From assembly GCF_009856365.1 (NCBI RefSeq), contig NZ_WMEX01000001.1, positions 1 to 64,000 of the forward strand: a stretch of 64,000 bases of DNA, written 5' to 3'. The notes below the pieces were generated by a model, which saw nothing but the letters and a program-made list of their open reading frames with translations, was not told the origin of the DNA and did no database searches. This document shows positions 54,893-64,000 of the stretch, in pieces (position 1 is the first letter of the stretch; every line of letters begins with the position of its first letter). Position numbers and translations under genes: made by a program. Source of the stretch: Vreelandella halophila. GTDB lineage: Bacteria > Pseudomonadota > Gammaproteobacteria > Pseudomonadales > Oleiphilaceae.

Positions 54893-55582
54893 TCAGACCC
54901 GGCTGAGGCAGTCCTTGACCCTGGGGCCGTCACCGCCGAAGTGGCGGGCCCAGGCCATGAAGAGTTCCCCGCACGCCAGGGCATCCTCCAACGCATTGTG
55001 CGCATTGGTTTCCGGCAGGCCGTAACGCTCGCGGCACCGGTTCAGGCGCAGGACATTCCCCGGCATTGTCTGCTCGCGCTGGAACAGGCGTTTTTTCTCC
55101 AGCACCAGTGTGTCCGCCGTGGGCTGGAACCAGTCCATGCCGAACTGTTCCCGGTAGGCGGCGCGCAGAAACCCTGTGTCCAGAGGTGCATGGTGCATGA
55201 CCGGGAGGCGGTCGGTCATCGCCCTTGCCAGCATGCGTAATGCGGAGGGCAGATCCACGCCTTCGCTGCGGTCCGTGTCCCGGATGTGATGGATGGTGGC
55301 GCTGTCGCCCACCAGGTTGCGGCTGTCGATCAGCAGGTGCCGGGCCGTGTCCAGCCGGATCCGGCCGCGGTCCACCGCCACCCAGCCGAAGCTGATGATG
55401 TAGCCGGTCTTCGGGTCGAGGCCGGTGGTTTCCAGGTCGATGGCCAGCCAGTCCACCTCATCCCAGAGGGCGTTGGTGTCCGGCCAGGGGCTTGCCAGGA
55501 GGCGCTGCAGCGTCGGGTCCGGGAAGGGGTGGCGGGCATAGCGGCGCCGTGCCCGCTCCCGGCGGGCGCGGGTCAGCCACAT
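54893..55582 (-). CDS. DnaQ-like DEDDh 3'-5' exonuclease (229 aa)
   Basis: The exonuclease motifs are AIDLETTGLDPKTGYIISFG (Exo I), HHAPLDTGFLRAAY (Exo II) and AHNALEDALACGEL (Exo III with the DEDDh His). It resembles the exonuclease partner often found next to DUF294/CBS proteins and not the polymerase III epsilon subunit itself. Its ATG overlaps the stop of the DUF294 gene by one base, so translation is coupled. The role may be nucleic-acid or nucleotide turnover linked to that protein. Confidence 0.87.
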   Translation of the reverse strand: MWLTRARRERARRRYARHPFPDPTLQRLLASPWPDTNALWDEVDWLAIDLETTGLDPKTGYIISFGWVAVDRGRIRLDTARHLLIDSRNLVGDSATIHHIRDTDRSEGVDLPSALRMLARAMTDRLPVMHHAPLDTGFLRAAYREQFGMDWFQPTADTLVLEKKRLFQREQTMPGNVLRLNRCRERYGLPETNAHNALEDALACGELFMAWARHFGGDGPRVKDCLSRV

Positions 55583-57441
55583 CAGCGCATCCCCTGGCGG
55601 TAGGCCAGGCGCACCGACTTCTGGGCGCTGTCCACCAGCTGGAAGGCGTCACGCAGCTGTTCGCGGGCCAGTTTGGGCAGGTTGCGTGGGTTGCAGTAGT
55701 TGCTCAGCTCCTCGCCCTCACGGATCTGGTCCGCCTGTACCTGGAGCCGCACCTGCATCAGAAAGCGCAGGGCGTCCTGCAGGTTGCGTGCGTCATACCG
55801 GGTCATGTGCTTGCCGCGGGCCAGCTCGTCCAACCGTTCCAGCGTGTTGATGCGGTCAACCCCGGATGCCAGGGCGTGCAGCCGCACAATTTCGATGATC
55901 GGCAGCAGACCACGCTTCTTCAGGTTCAGGGTATCCTTGTGATCACCGTTGCGCTCCACCACGAAGCGCCGGAAGATGCCGATGGGCGGGCTGCCTTCCA
56001 GCACGTTCTCCGCCAGGGCGGCCTGGAAGATGGAGTTGGCCCGGACCCGTTCCAGCATGTGGGACTGGACCCGGCTGGTAAGAGAGGCGTCGCCGTGGAC
56101 GGTGCGGAGATCGAAGGCGATGCTGATCTCCATCACATGGTGTGGGCTGAAACTGGTGACCCAGTTGTCCACGGCCTCGTACCAGCCCGTGAGCCGGCGC
56201 CGCCAGAAGGGATTGGTGGCCATGACGTTGCCATTGCAGTAGACATAGCCGCACTCATTGAGCCAGTCGCTGACCCTGGTGGCCAGCTTCTCGAACCAGG
56301 CCACGTCCTCGTCGGTGGCCTCGTCCGCGATCACCAGGCCGTTATCCTGGTCGGCGTTGAGCAGCTGCTCCGCCCGCGCCTGGGAGCCGAAGCACAGCCA
56401 GGCGAAGGGCACCGGGGCCGGGCCCAGTTCGTCCAGGGCCATTTCGATCAGCCGGTTGGTTACGGTATCGCTGATGGCGGTGAGGATGTGGCTGACCTGA
56501 TCCGCCGGTACCCCGGCATCCGTCCAGCGCAGCAGGAACTGGGGAATGTCGCGAAGCACCGTCTGCATGGTGGCGACCGATTCCTGGCGTGACAGGCGCT
56601 GGACGATGTAGACCGGGTCGTCCTGGCGGGCTGTGATCAGGTCCGAGGTGGTGAGGATGCCTACAGGCCTGCGGTCCTCAAGCACCGGAAGGTGGTGCAT
56701 GCGGTGGCGGGTCATCAGCAGGGTGGCGTCAAACAGGGTCGCCTTACGCTCGAGGCTCACCGGGTCCGCCGTCATGATTTCGGAAACCGGGGTGTCCGGC
56801 GAACGGCGCGCCGCCAGTACCCGGCTGCGGAGGTCGCGGTCGGTGACGATGCCGCTCAGCTTGCCGTCGTTGAGCACCAGTGCCGAGGAAACCCGGCGGC
56901 TGGACATCATCTCCGCCAGCTCGCAGACGGGCGTCTCCTCGCTGGTGGTGACCAGATCGGTGGCCATCAGGCTGGTTACCGGCGTGAGCATGCCATCCGG
57001 TGACACCATGCTGCGGGTGGCCCGGAACAGGCGCCGGCTGCGCTGGCCATGGAAGAAACGGTCGAAGTCCCGGAAGCGCCCGCGCAGGTCCTGGTAGGCT
57101 TTCTGCGGCAGGAAGTAGATCAGGCTGTCCTCGATCAGGACCGCCCGCACACCGGGTTCCTGCTGGAGAAGCCCGCTCAGGGCGAAGCTCTCGCCCTCGG
57201 CCAGACGGTCGAGCAGCTCGCCGTCCTGGCTGCGGATCTCGACGGCACCACTTCGCAGAATACGCAGTCCCTGATCCCGGGTGTTCTCGTTGAACACATG
57301 CCCGTTGCGGAAATAGCCGATCTCCATCTCATGGACAATGCGCTCAACCTCTCCTTCGGGCAGGGCGTTGAAGGGCAGTGTCTGGCGGATGAAATCCGCG
57401 ATGGAGGCCAGCTCTGGCGGCAGGGACTGGGTTTCGGTCAT
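55582..57441 (-). CDS. DUF294 nucleotidyltransferase protein with cNMP-binding and CBS domains (619 aa)
   Basis: Domains in order: a cyclic-nucleotide-binding-like domain (about 20-135), two CBS domains (about 160-285, MATDLVTTSEETPVCELAEM; ILTTSDLITARQ), and a DUF294 nucleotidyltransferase with the GSQARAEQLLNADQDNGLV metal motif (about 350-368). A DUF294 C-terminal domain follows. The build resembles GlnD-like regulators that modify a partner in response to nucleotides. It overlaps neighbouring genes at both ends (ATGA upstream, one base downstream). Such genes commonly accompany the sodium:solute symporter pair found upstream here, suggesting transporter regulation; the target is unknown. 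Confidence 0.88.
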   Translation of the reverse strand: MTETQSLPPELASIADFIRQTLPFNALPEGEVERIVHEMEIGYFRNGHVFNENTRDQGLRILRSGAVEIRSQDGELLDRLAEGESFALSGLLQQEPGVRAVLIEDSLIYFLPQKAYQDLRGRFRDFDRFFHGQRSRRLFRATRSMVSPDGMLTPVTSLMATDLVTTSEETPVCELAEMMSSRRVSSALVLNDGKLSGIVTDRDLRSRVLAARRSPDTPVSEIMTADPVSLERKATLFDATLLMTRHRMHHLPVLEDRRPVGILTTSDLITARQDDPVYIVQRLSRQESVATMQTVLRDIPQFLLRWTDAGVPADQVSHILTAISDTVTNRLIEMALDELGPAPVPFAWLCFGSQARAEQLLNADQDNGLVIADEATDEDVAWFEKLATRVSDWLNECGYVYCNGNVMATNPFWRRRLTGWYEAVDNWVTSFSPHHVMEISIAFDLRTVHGDASLTSRVQSHMLERVRANSIFQAALAENVLEGSPPIGIFRRFVVERNGDHKDTLNLKKRGLLPIIEIVRLHALASGVDRINTLERLDELARGKHMTRYDARNLQDALRFLMQVRLQVQADQIREGEELSNYCNPRNLPKLAREQLRDAFQLVDSAQKSVRLAYRQGMR

Positions 57442-57935
57442 TTCCGGAAGTCCTCCCCGAAACTGGTTTCGTAATCGATGAAGACGGTCTTGGCCTCGCC
57501 GTAGTAGCTGGTGCCGTCCGCCCGGGCCAGGACGCGCATGCGGGCCTTGGTGCTCGCTTCTCCCGGAATCACGCCTTCCCAGCGGGTGCGTCTGTCGTTG
57601 GCCGGCTCCAGAGCGGTCTGTTCCGTTTTCTCCGCGCCGGGGTTTACCCAGCCCATGCTCATCGCGTCCAGCGGATGGGCGGATTCCAGTCGCACCGCCA
57701 GCTGGTTCTCGCCGTCGGCCCGGTCCACCTGGATATCCAGCTTAAAGTTGCCGTTGGTCATGGTGCAGGTGCCGCTCTCATAGCGGCAGTTCGAGTCACC
57801 GATCAGCTCGTAACCGAGCCCCTCCTTTGCCGGCTCCTTGCGTTCGCCCAGGGCGGTGTCCGCGGCGTACCAGGCCAGAATGGCCAGTGCCGGAGCAACC
57901 AGAAGCGCGACAATGAAATGGAAATTGCGGAACAT
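57438..57935 (-). CDS. Membrane-anchored periplasmic protein of unknown function (165 aa)
   Basis: One N-terminal helix (MFRNFHFIVALLVAPALAIL) is followed by an outer domain with a possible disulfide (NCRYESGTC) and beta strands (NFKLDIQVDRADGENQLAVR). I do not recognise the family. It overlaps the DUF294 gene by four bases (ATGA) and follows the symporter terminator at 58025-58058, so it may begin a separate transcript of three genes. Confidence 0.7.
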   Translation of the reverse strand: MFRNFHFIVALLVAPALAILAWYAADTALGERKEPAKEGLGYELIGDSNCRYESGTCTMTNGNFKLDIQVDRADGENQLAVRLESAHPLDAMSMGWVNPGAEKTEQTALEPANDRRTRWEGVIPGEASTKARMRVLARADGTSYYGEAKTVFIDYETSFGEDFRK

Positions 57936-58024
57936 GCAGGGCCTCTGATTCGGGAAAGGGAATTGCCGGGAGAGCACTCTGTTACAGAAGGGTGCTCTCG
58001 CGGCAGCTCCATCTAGGGTAGCTG

Positions 58025-58058
58025 AAAACGGACAGTGCTGCCGAAGCAGCACTGTCCG
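58025..58058 (-). terminator. Rho-independent terminator after the symporter gene
   Basis: Perfect 12-bp arms (GGACAGTGCTGC / GCAGCACTGTCC, plus an outer C-G pair) with a four-base loop are followed on the minus strand by TTTT. It lies 20 bp after the symporter stop codon. Confidence 0.82.
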
Positions 58059-58077
58059 GGGATTGAACCCTCAGGGC

Positions 58078-59811
58078 TCAGTGCCCGCCTGAGGCGAGCG
58101 AGGAGCCCACCGGTACCCGCACGTCGTCCACGATGTGCTGGATGTTCTCCGGAGGTTCGGGAGTCATCTTGCACACGACCATGGCGACGATGAAGTTGAC
58201 GATGGCACCAACCGCACCGAAGGCGTTGGGCGAGATACCGAAGAACCAGTTCGGATCCAGGTCTCCCAGGAAGGAAGTGCTGGCGACGAACATGATGCCC
58301 TTGTGCTGGAACACGTAGAGCAGGTTCACGGTCAGGCCCGCCAGCATGCCGGCGATGGCGCCTTCCTTGTTCATCTTCTTGTAGAAGATGCCGAACATCA
58401 GCGCCGGGAACAGACTGGCCGCTGCAAGCCCGAAGGCCAGTGCCACTGTCCCCGCGGCGAAGCCGGGTGGATTGAAGCCCAGGTAGCCGGCTACGGCAAT
58501 GGACGCTGCCATTGAGATCCGTCCCGCCATCAGCTCGCTCTTCTCGGAAATGTCCGGCTTGAACACCCCTTTCAGCAGGTCGTGGGAGACCGCCGAGGAG
58601 ATGGCCAGCAACAGACCCGCTGCTGTGGACAGGGCGGCGGCGAGACCACCAGCGGCCACAATCGCGATTACCCAGTCGGGCAGCATGGCGATCTCGGGGT
58701 TGGCCAGAACGATGATGTCACGGTTGAGCTCGGTGACCTCGTTCTCTTCCGGGTTGGAGCTGTAGTTGATGGTGCCGCTGTTGTCCTTGTCCGTGAACTC
58801 GATGAGTCCGGTCTGCTCCCAGTTCTTCACCCACTGCGGCCGTTCTTCATAGACCATCTCGGTGGCCTCGGTGGTGCCGAAGGTTTCCATCAGGTTCAGA
58901 CGGGCCATGGCGCCAACGGTCGGAGCAGTGGTGTAGAGAATGGCGATGAACACCAGAGCCCAGCCCGCGGAGGAGCGCGCCGCCTTGACCGTCGGAACGG
59001 TGAAGAAGCGGATGATGACGTGCGGCAGACCCGCGGTACCGATCATCAGCGAGAGGGTGTAGAAGAACATGTTGATGCGGTTGTGCTCATCCACTGCCAC
59101 GTACTCGGCAAAGCCAAGCTCGTTCAGGACCTGGTCCAGACGGTCCAGCACGTAGGTGCCGTGCTCGGTCAGGGTGGAACCAAGGCCGATCTGCGGCAGC
59201 GCCCAGCCGGTCATCTGCAGTGAGATGAAGACCGCCGGAACGGTATACGCTGTGATCATCACGCAGTACTGGGCGATCTGGGTATAGGTGATCCCCTTCA
59301 TACCGCCCATGACCGCGTAGAAGAACACGATCAGCATGCCGATCGACAGGCCCATCTCATAGCTCACTTCCAGGAAGCGGGAGAAGGCAACGCCGGTACC
59401 GGTCATTTGGCCGATGACGTAGGTCAGTGACGCCAGGATCAGGCAGATAACGCCGATAACACGCGCGGTGTTGGAGTAGTAGCGATCCCCCAGGAACTCG
59501 GGCACCGTGAACTTGCCGAACTTGCGCAGGTACGGCGCCAGCAGCATGGCAAGCAGTACGAAGCCACCGGTCCAGCCCATGAGGAAGACCGAGCCGCCAT
59601 AGCCGAGAAAGGCAATGAGGCCGGCCATGGAGATGAAGCTCGCCGCGGACATCCAGTCGGCTGCCGTGGCCATGCCGTTGGCAACCGGATGAACACCCTT
59701 GGAGGCGACGTAGAATTCGCGGGTCGAGCCCGCCTTACAGTAAATGGCAATGCCGAGATAGAGCGCGAAGGTGGCGCCCACGACAATATAGATCAGTGTC
59801 TGCTGGTCCAT
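58078..59811 (-). CDS. Sodium:solute symporter large subunit, VC_2705/ActP-like (577 aa)
   Basis: About 13 helices with the SSS-family core (MATAADWMSAASFISMAGLI, GYGGSVFLMGWTGGFVLLAM, ALSTAAGLLLAISSAVSHDL). A long loop after about residue 310 holds an acidic Asp/Asn-rich stretch (FTDKDNSGTINYSSNPEENE) that looks like a possible Ca2+-binding loop. This large-subunit type is found with a DUF4212 small subunit, as here, and next to acs, pointing to acetate or a short-chain acid as substrate. The gene follows the small subunit by 12 bp. Confidence 0.9.
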   Translation of the reverse strand: MDQQTLIYIVVGATFALYLGIAIYCKAGSTREFYVASKGVHPVANGMATAADWMSAASFISMAGLIAFLGYGGSVFLMGWTGGFVLLAMLLAPYLRKFGKFTVPEFLGDRYYSNTARVIGVICLILASLTYVIGQMTGTGVAFSRFLEVSYEMGLSIGMLIVFFYAVMGGMKGITYTQIAQYCVMITAYTVPAVFISLQMTGWALPQIGLGSTLTEHGTYVLDRLDQVLNELGFAEYVAVDEHNRINMFFYTLSLMIGTAGLPHVIIRFFTVPTVKAARSSAGWALVFIAILYTTAPTVGAMARLNLMETFGTTEATEMVYEERPQWVKNWEQTGLIEFTDKDNSGTINYSSNPEENEVTELNRDIIVLANPEIAMLPDWVIAIVAAGGLAAALSTAAGLLLAISSAVSHDLLKGVFKPDISEKSELMAGRISMAASIAVAGYLGFNPPGFAAGTVALAFGLAAASLFPALMFGIFYKKMNKEGAIAGMLAGLTVNLLYVFQHKGIMFVASTSFLGDLDPNWFFGISPNAFGAVGAIVNFIVAMVVCKMTPEPPENIQHIVDDVRVPVGSSLASGGH

Positions 59812-59823
59812 GGTAAGCCCCTT

Positions 59824-60102
59824 TTACTTCGCGTCTTCGGTTTCCTGGACGCCGTATTTCCGGTCCAGCCGGTCCATGAGTTTCGCGTACACGAAGATCA
59901 GCACCACGAAGGTGACGATCGAGCCCTGCTGTGCGAACCAGAAACCGAGCGGATAGCCGCCGATGTGGATGGCGTTCAGTGCCTCCGCGAAGATGATGCC
60001 GCAGCCGAAGGACACGAAGGCCCAGACGGCGAGCAACCACCCGATGATGCGCAGGTTGTCGCGCCAGTACTGCTTCTTGAGTGTTTCATTCTGGAATGCC
60101 AT
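59824..60102 (-). CDS. DUF4212 sodium:solute symporter small subunit (92 aa)
   Basis: MAFQNETLKKQYWRDNLRII then two membrane helices (GWLLAVWAFVSFGCGIIFAE; GSIVTFVVLIFVYAKLMDRL) and a charged tail match the DUF4212/TIGR03647 small subunit. ATG 60102 was preferred to 60108 because GGGGGG lies at proper spacing for it. It is the first gene of the symporter operon, divergent from acs; operator-like palindromes lie between. Confidence 0.9.
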   Translation of the reverse strand: MAFQNETLKKQYWRDNLRIIGWLLAVWAFVSFGCGIIFAEALNAIHIGGYPLGFWFAQQGSIVTFVVLIFVYAKLMDRLDRKYGVQETEDAK

Positions 60103-60190
60103 CAGCATTTCCCCCCATTATTGTTGTCAACGCGTTCACGGTGGGATCACCGCTACGGCACAGCTTTGACCCGCTGACCGCCAGTCTCCA

Positions 60191-60206
60191 TACGACTTTG
60201 GTCTAA
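60191..60206. promoter_or_regulatory. Operator-like palindrome A (symporter side)
   Basis: TACGACTTTGGTCTAA matches palindrome B at 12 of 16 positions and keeps the GGTCTAA half. It lies 89 bp from the DUF4212 start codon. The two boxes are 65 bp apart, about six helical turns. Confidence 0.55.
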
Positions 60207-60255
60207 GCTGTCGTCCCGGTTTGTTAACTCCTTGTCACGCAAGGGTTCATGGCGC

Positions 60256-60271
60256 TTAGACCATGGTCTAA
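60256..60271. promoter_or_regulatory. Operator-like palindrome B (acs side)
   Basis: TTAGACCATGGTCTAA is a perfect 16-bp palindrome, 97 bp before the acs ATG. Its position, and the presence of a NarL-type response regulator gene just after acs, make it a candidate site for that regulator. The acs genes of Vibrio and Pseudomonas are controlled by the CrbS/CrbR two-component system; whether this box is its site is inference. Confidence 0.65.
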
Positions 60272-60367
60272 TACCCAGTGCTTCCGCCCTTGTCGACACT
60301 GGGAGGTACAAAGCCTTTCCCACTAAGGCACCGAACTGACAAACAGAACAGGATTGAGGAGGCAGTG

Positions 60368-62332
<1,965 letters not shown>

Positions 62333-62339
62333 ACCACGC

Positions 62340-62396
62340 TGTAGGAGCGAGCTTGCTCGCGATTGTTCATGGATCGCGAGCAAGCTCGCTCCTACA
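62340..62396. repeat. REPIN (inverted REP doublet) after acs
   Basis: TGTAGGAGCGAGCTTGCTCG and its exact reverse complement form the two ends of a 57-bp element with a 9-base centre. The length and head sequence equal those of the element at 43431-43487. It lies eight bases after the acs stop codon. Confidence 0.9.
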
Positions 62397-62507
62397 GAGT
62401 CCACGGCTTATTGCGCAGCCGCTGAACACAGACTATCTTCAACGGGGCACCGGCCTGGAGTCGCTGCCCCGTTTCCGTATGAAACCAGTGCCTATGACAC
62501 CTGAATC

Positions 62508-63164
62508 ATGACCACCCTGATCGTCGCCGACGACCACCCGCTGTTCCGCTCCGCCCTGAAGGACGTGATCCGTCAGGAAGAGCCTGATGCCACCCTCGAA
62601 GAGGCATCGGACTTCGGGGACCTGCAGTCGGTGATAACGCGGATCGGGGAGCCCTCACTGGTGCTCCTCGACCTCCACATGCCGGGCGCCCATGGTTTCA
62701 GCGCACTGCTTTTCCTCACCGCCCACTACCCGGACATCCCGGTGCTGATGATCTCCGCCAACGAGCGCGACGACATCATCCGCCGTGCTGCCGACCACGG
62801 CGCCGCTGGCTTCATCTCCAAGAGTGCCAGCATGGAAGCCATCGGCCAGGCCATCCGGAACGTGGCACGCGGTGACTTCTGCTTCCCGGACGGTGTTGAC
62901 CTTGCCGTACCCGGCGTCAGCGAGGAGGAATCCGGCGTTGCGGATGCGCTTTCCGAGCTCACCCCGCAACAGTTCCGCGTTGCCACCATGATCAGCCAGG
63001 GGCTGCTCAACAAACAGATCGCCTACGAACTCAACGTCACGGAAGCCACGGTCAAGGCCCACGTCACCGAGATATTCCGCAAACTCGGCGTCCACTCCCG
63101 CACCCAGGCCGCCCTCAAGCTGGGCCAGCTGGACCTCGCCGACGTCTCCCAGGAAGAGTCCTGA
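62508..63164 (+). CDS. NarL/LuxR-type response regulator, CrbR-like (218 aa)
   Basis: The receiver domain has the acidic pocket VADDH and phospho-acceptor Asp55 (LLDLHMPG), Ser in LMISAN and Lys in FISKSAS. The LuxR-type helix-turn-helix is at about 150-210 (ELTPQQFRVATMISQGLLNK and TVKAHVTEIFRKLGV). Its place directly after acs matches CrbR/ErdR/AgmR-type regulators that activate acs and acetate transport. No histidine kinase gene is in the window. It likely acts on the palindromes upstream of acs; this is inference. Confidence 0.87.
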   Translation: MTTLIVADDHPLFRSALKDVIRQEEPDATLEEASDFGDLQSVITRIGEPSLVLLDLHMPGAHGFSALLFLTAHYPDIPVLMISANERDDIIRRAADHGAAGFISKSASMEAIGQAIRNVARGDFCFPDGVDLAVPGVSEEESGVADALSELTPQQFRVATMISQGLLNKQIAYELNVTEATVKAHVTEIFRKLGVHSRTQAALKLGQLDLADVSQEES

Positions 63165-63468
63165 CCGATCCGGTTGTCGGATTGGTCAATTCCCACCCGT
63201 TAATCTTTGGTATCCTTCCCGGCGTCCACTAAAGAGTACGACCTGAGGCGGTGGGGTGTGCTCTGAGGGAAACTCAGTGGTCATGGATTCGTTCGCGCAG
63301 CGTCCAGAAAGGAGTTGGTTCGAGGGGGGCGGGGAATGCTCGGAGGGAAACTCGGTCGCCAGGGATGGCGACCGGTAGCCTACATGGAAGTACTTGTGGC
63401 GGTTCCCGGAGAGCATTCCCCGCCCCCGATGCAATAAGTTCCCAGTCTACAGGTACCCGGAGCCACTA
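63165..63468. repeat. Non-coding gap with a repeated GC-rich element and long hairpin
   Basis: Arm 63325-63349 (GGGGGCGGGGAATGCTC then GGAGGGAA) and inverted arm 63403-63427 can pair over at least 17 consecutive bases. Between them is an inner hairpin, GGTCGCC-AGGGAT-GGCGACC (63354-63373). A third, direct partial copy (GGTGGGGTGTGCTCTGAGGG) begins at 63250. A minus-strand open frame here merely translates the repeat as TEFPSEH units. It may be a dispersed repeat or a structured leader of the phaC-like gene. Confidence 0.65.
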
Positions 63469-64000
63469 ATGTCAGCACTCATGAATGACCCCATGGCCAG
63501 CTTTTACCGGATCACCCGCAATGCCCGCCAGCGCTTCCTCAACCCGGAAACCCTGGTGCAGGCCGAACAGACCCCCTACGAGGTCATCCACAGCGACGAC
63601 CTCGTGAACGTCCGCTACTACCCACCGCTGCGTGAAAACCACATTCCGGTCGGCGACGACGACACCCCCATGCCCGTCCAGCGCGATACCCACAAGGTCC
63701 CGCTGGTCCTGGTCGCCCCGCTCGCGGTCAACATGTCCATCTACGACCTGTTCCCCAACCGCAGCCTCGTCAAATACCTGCGCGCCAGCGGCTTTGAGCT
63801 CTACCTGATCGACTGGGGCACCCCCGGCTGGGACCACAACCACTTCGACATCGCCACCTACTTCGCGGACTACCTCCCCGAACTGCTGGACGAAGTCCGG
63901 AAACACAGTGGCGCCAGCGACGTCTCCCTCTACGGCTGGAGCTTCGGTGCCCTGTTCAGTTACTGCGCCGCAGCGCTGGACGAAGACAGACGCATCCGCA
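63469..64000 (+). CDS. PhaC-like alpha/beta hydrolase, partial (177 codons, runs off the window)
   Basis: The N-terminal part resembles class III-type polyhydroxyalkanoate synthases: VPLVLVAPLAVNMSIYDLFP, KYLRASGFELYLIDWGTPGW and the nucleophile elbow YGWSFGALFSY. The elbow has Ser158 in G-W-S-F-G where PHA synthases have Cys (G-x-C-x-G), so it may be a depolymerase or thioesterase-like relative and not a polymerase. CGGAG precedes the ATG at 63469; ATG 63481 is an alternative. The gene continues beyond base 64000, so the catalytic Asp and His cannot be checked. Confidence 0.75.
   Translation, partial: MSALMNDPMASFYRITRNARQRFLNPETLVQAEQTPYEVIHSDDLVNVRYYPPLRENHIPVGDDDTPMPVQRDTHKVPLVLVAPLAVNMSIYDLFPNRSLVKYLRASGFELYLIDWGTPGWDHNHFDIATYFADYLPELLDEVRKHSGASDVSLYGWSFGALFSYCAAALDEDRRIR

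Noticed and set aside
63186-63434. Minus-strand frame encoding repeated TEFPSEH-PPP units
   Set aside because: It is a translation of a DNA repeat and hairpin and has no ribosome-binding site.

Overview
The window looks like chromosomal DNA of a high-GC, probably halophilic or marine gammaproteobacterium near the Pseudomonas/Marinobacter/Halospina group. The basis is gene content and order: pyrE, a Crc-type protein, rph, yicC, gmk, rpoZ, spoT and ridA in one run; polA; mqo; acs divergent from a DUF4212/large-subunit sodium symporter pair; many acidic proteins; and REP elements of the TGTAGGAGCGAGCTTGCTCG type common in Pseudomonas. The genus is inference only.

Region 1 (1-7.4 kb) is an accessory, AT-richer patch. 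It opens with what reads as the tail of an integron cassette array: three attC-like sites (about 5-130, 877-960, 1580-1660) frame two cassettes, one with a frameshifted four-helix membrane protein and one with an unrecognised protein. Lipoprotein and envelope genes follow. Three decayed fragments of a metallo-beta-lactamase-fold gene come next; two of them sit directly upstream of toxin-antitoxin modules (a ParE/RelE-type pair and an AbiEi/AbiEii pair). The AbiE start codon lies between the 23-bp arms of a large inverted repeat.

Region 2 (7.4-32.3 kb) is mostly metabolic and envelope genes: mltF, a DUF642/PEP-CTERM exported protein, an RND pump pair, a tsdB-tsdA-porin operon with a palindrome over its promoter, an aldo/keto reductase, dbpA convergent with mqo, a DUF2855 protein, a beta-hydroxyacid dehydrogenase, an ExeA/ExeB (GspA/GspB) pair, a zinc metallopeptidase, an OsmC-YcaO fusion, a TauE-type exporter, a periplasmic binding protein and an intact MBL hydrolase related to the decayed fragments.

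Region 3 (32.3-43.4 kb) is signalling and transport: a soluble PAS-PAS chemoreceptor of BdlA architecture, a SulP transporter with a tandem universal stress protein, a GH84 glycosidase, a Glu-Pro-rich lipoprotein beside a PP2C/Ser-Thr kinase fusion, an SDR, djlA and cobS.

Region 4 (43.4-54.9 kb) is core information and stringent-response biology: polA, a phasin-like protein with a Lys/Ala/Ser-rich tail, pyrE, a Crc-type regulator, rph, yicC, gmk, rpoZ, spoT and ridA.

Region 5 (54.9-64 kb) looks like an acetate module: exonuclease, DUF294/CBS protein, small membrane protein and symporter large and small subunits on the minus strand; acs and a NarL-type response regulator on the plus strand. 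Two copies of a TTAGACC-AT-GGTCTAA-type palindrome lie between the divergent promoters. The window ends inside a PhaC-like alpha/beta hydrolase with Ser, not Cys, at the nucleophile position. No tRNA, rRNA, CRISPR array, transposase, integrase or RAYT gene was seen.
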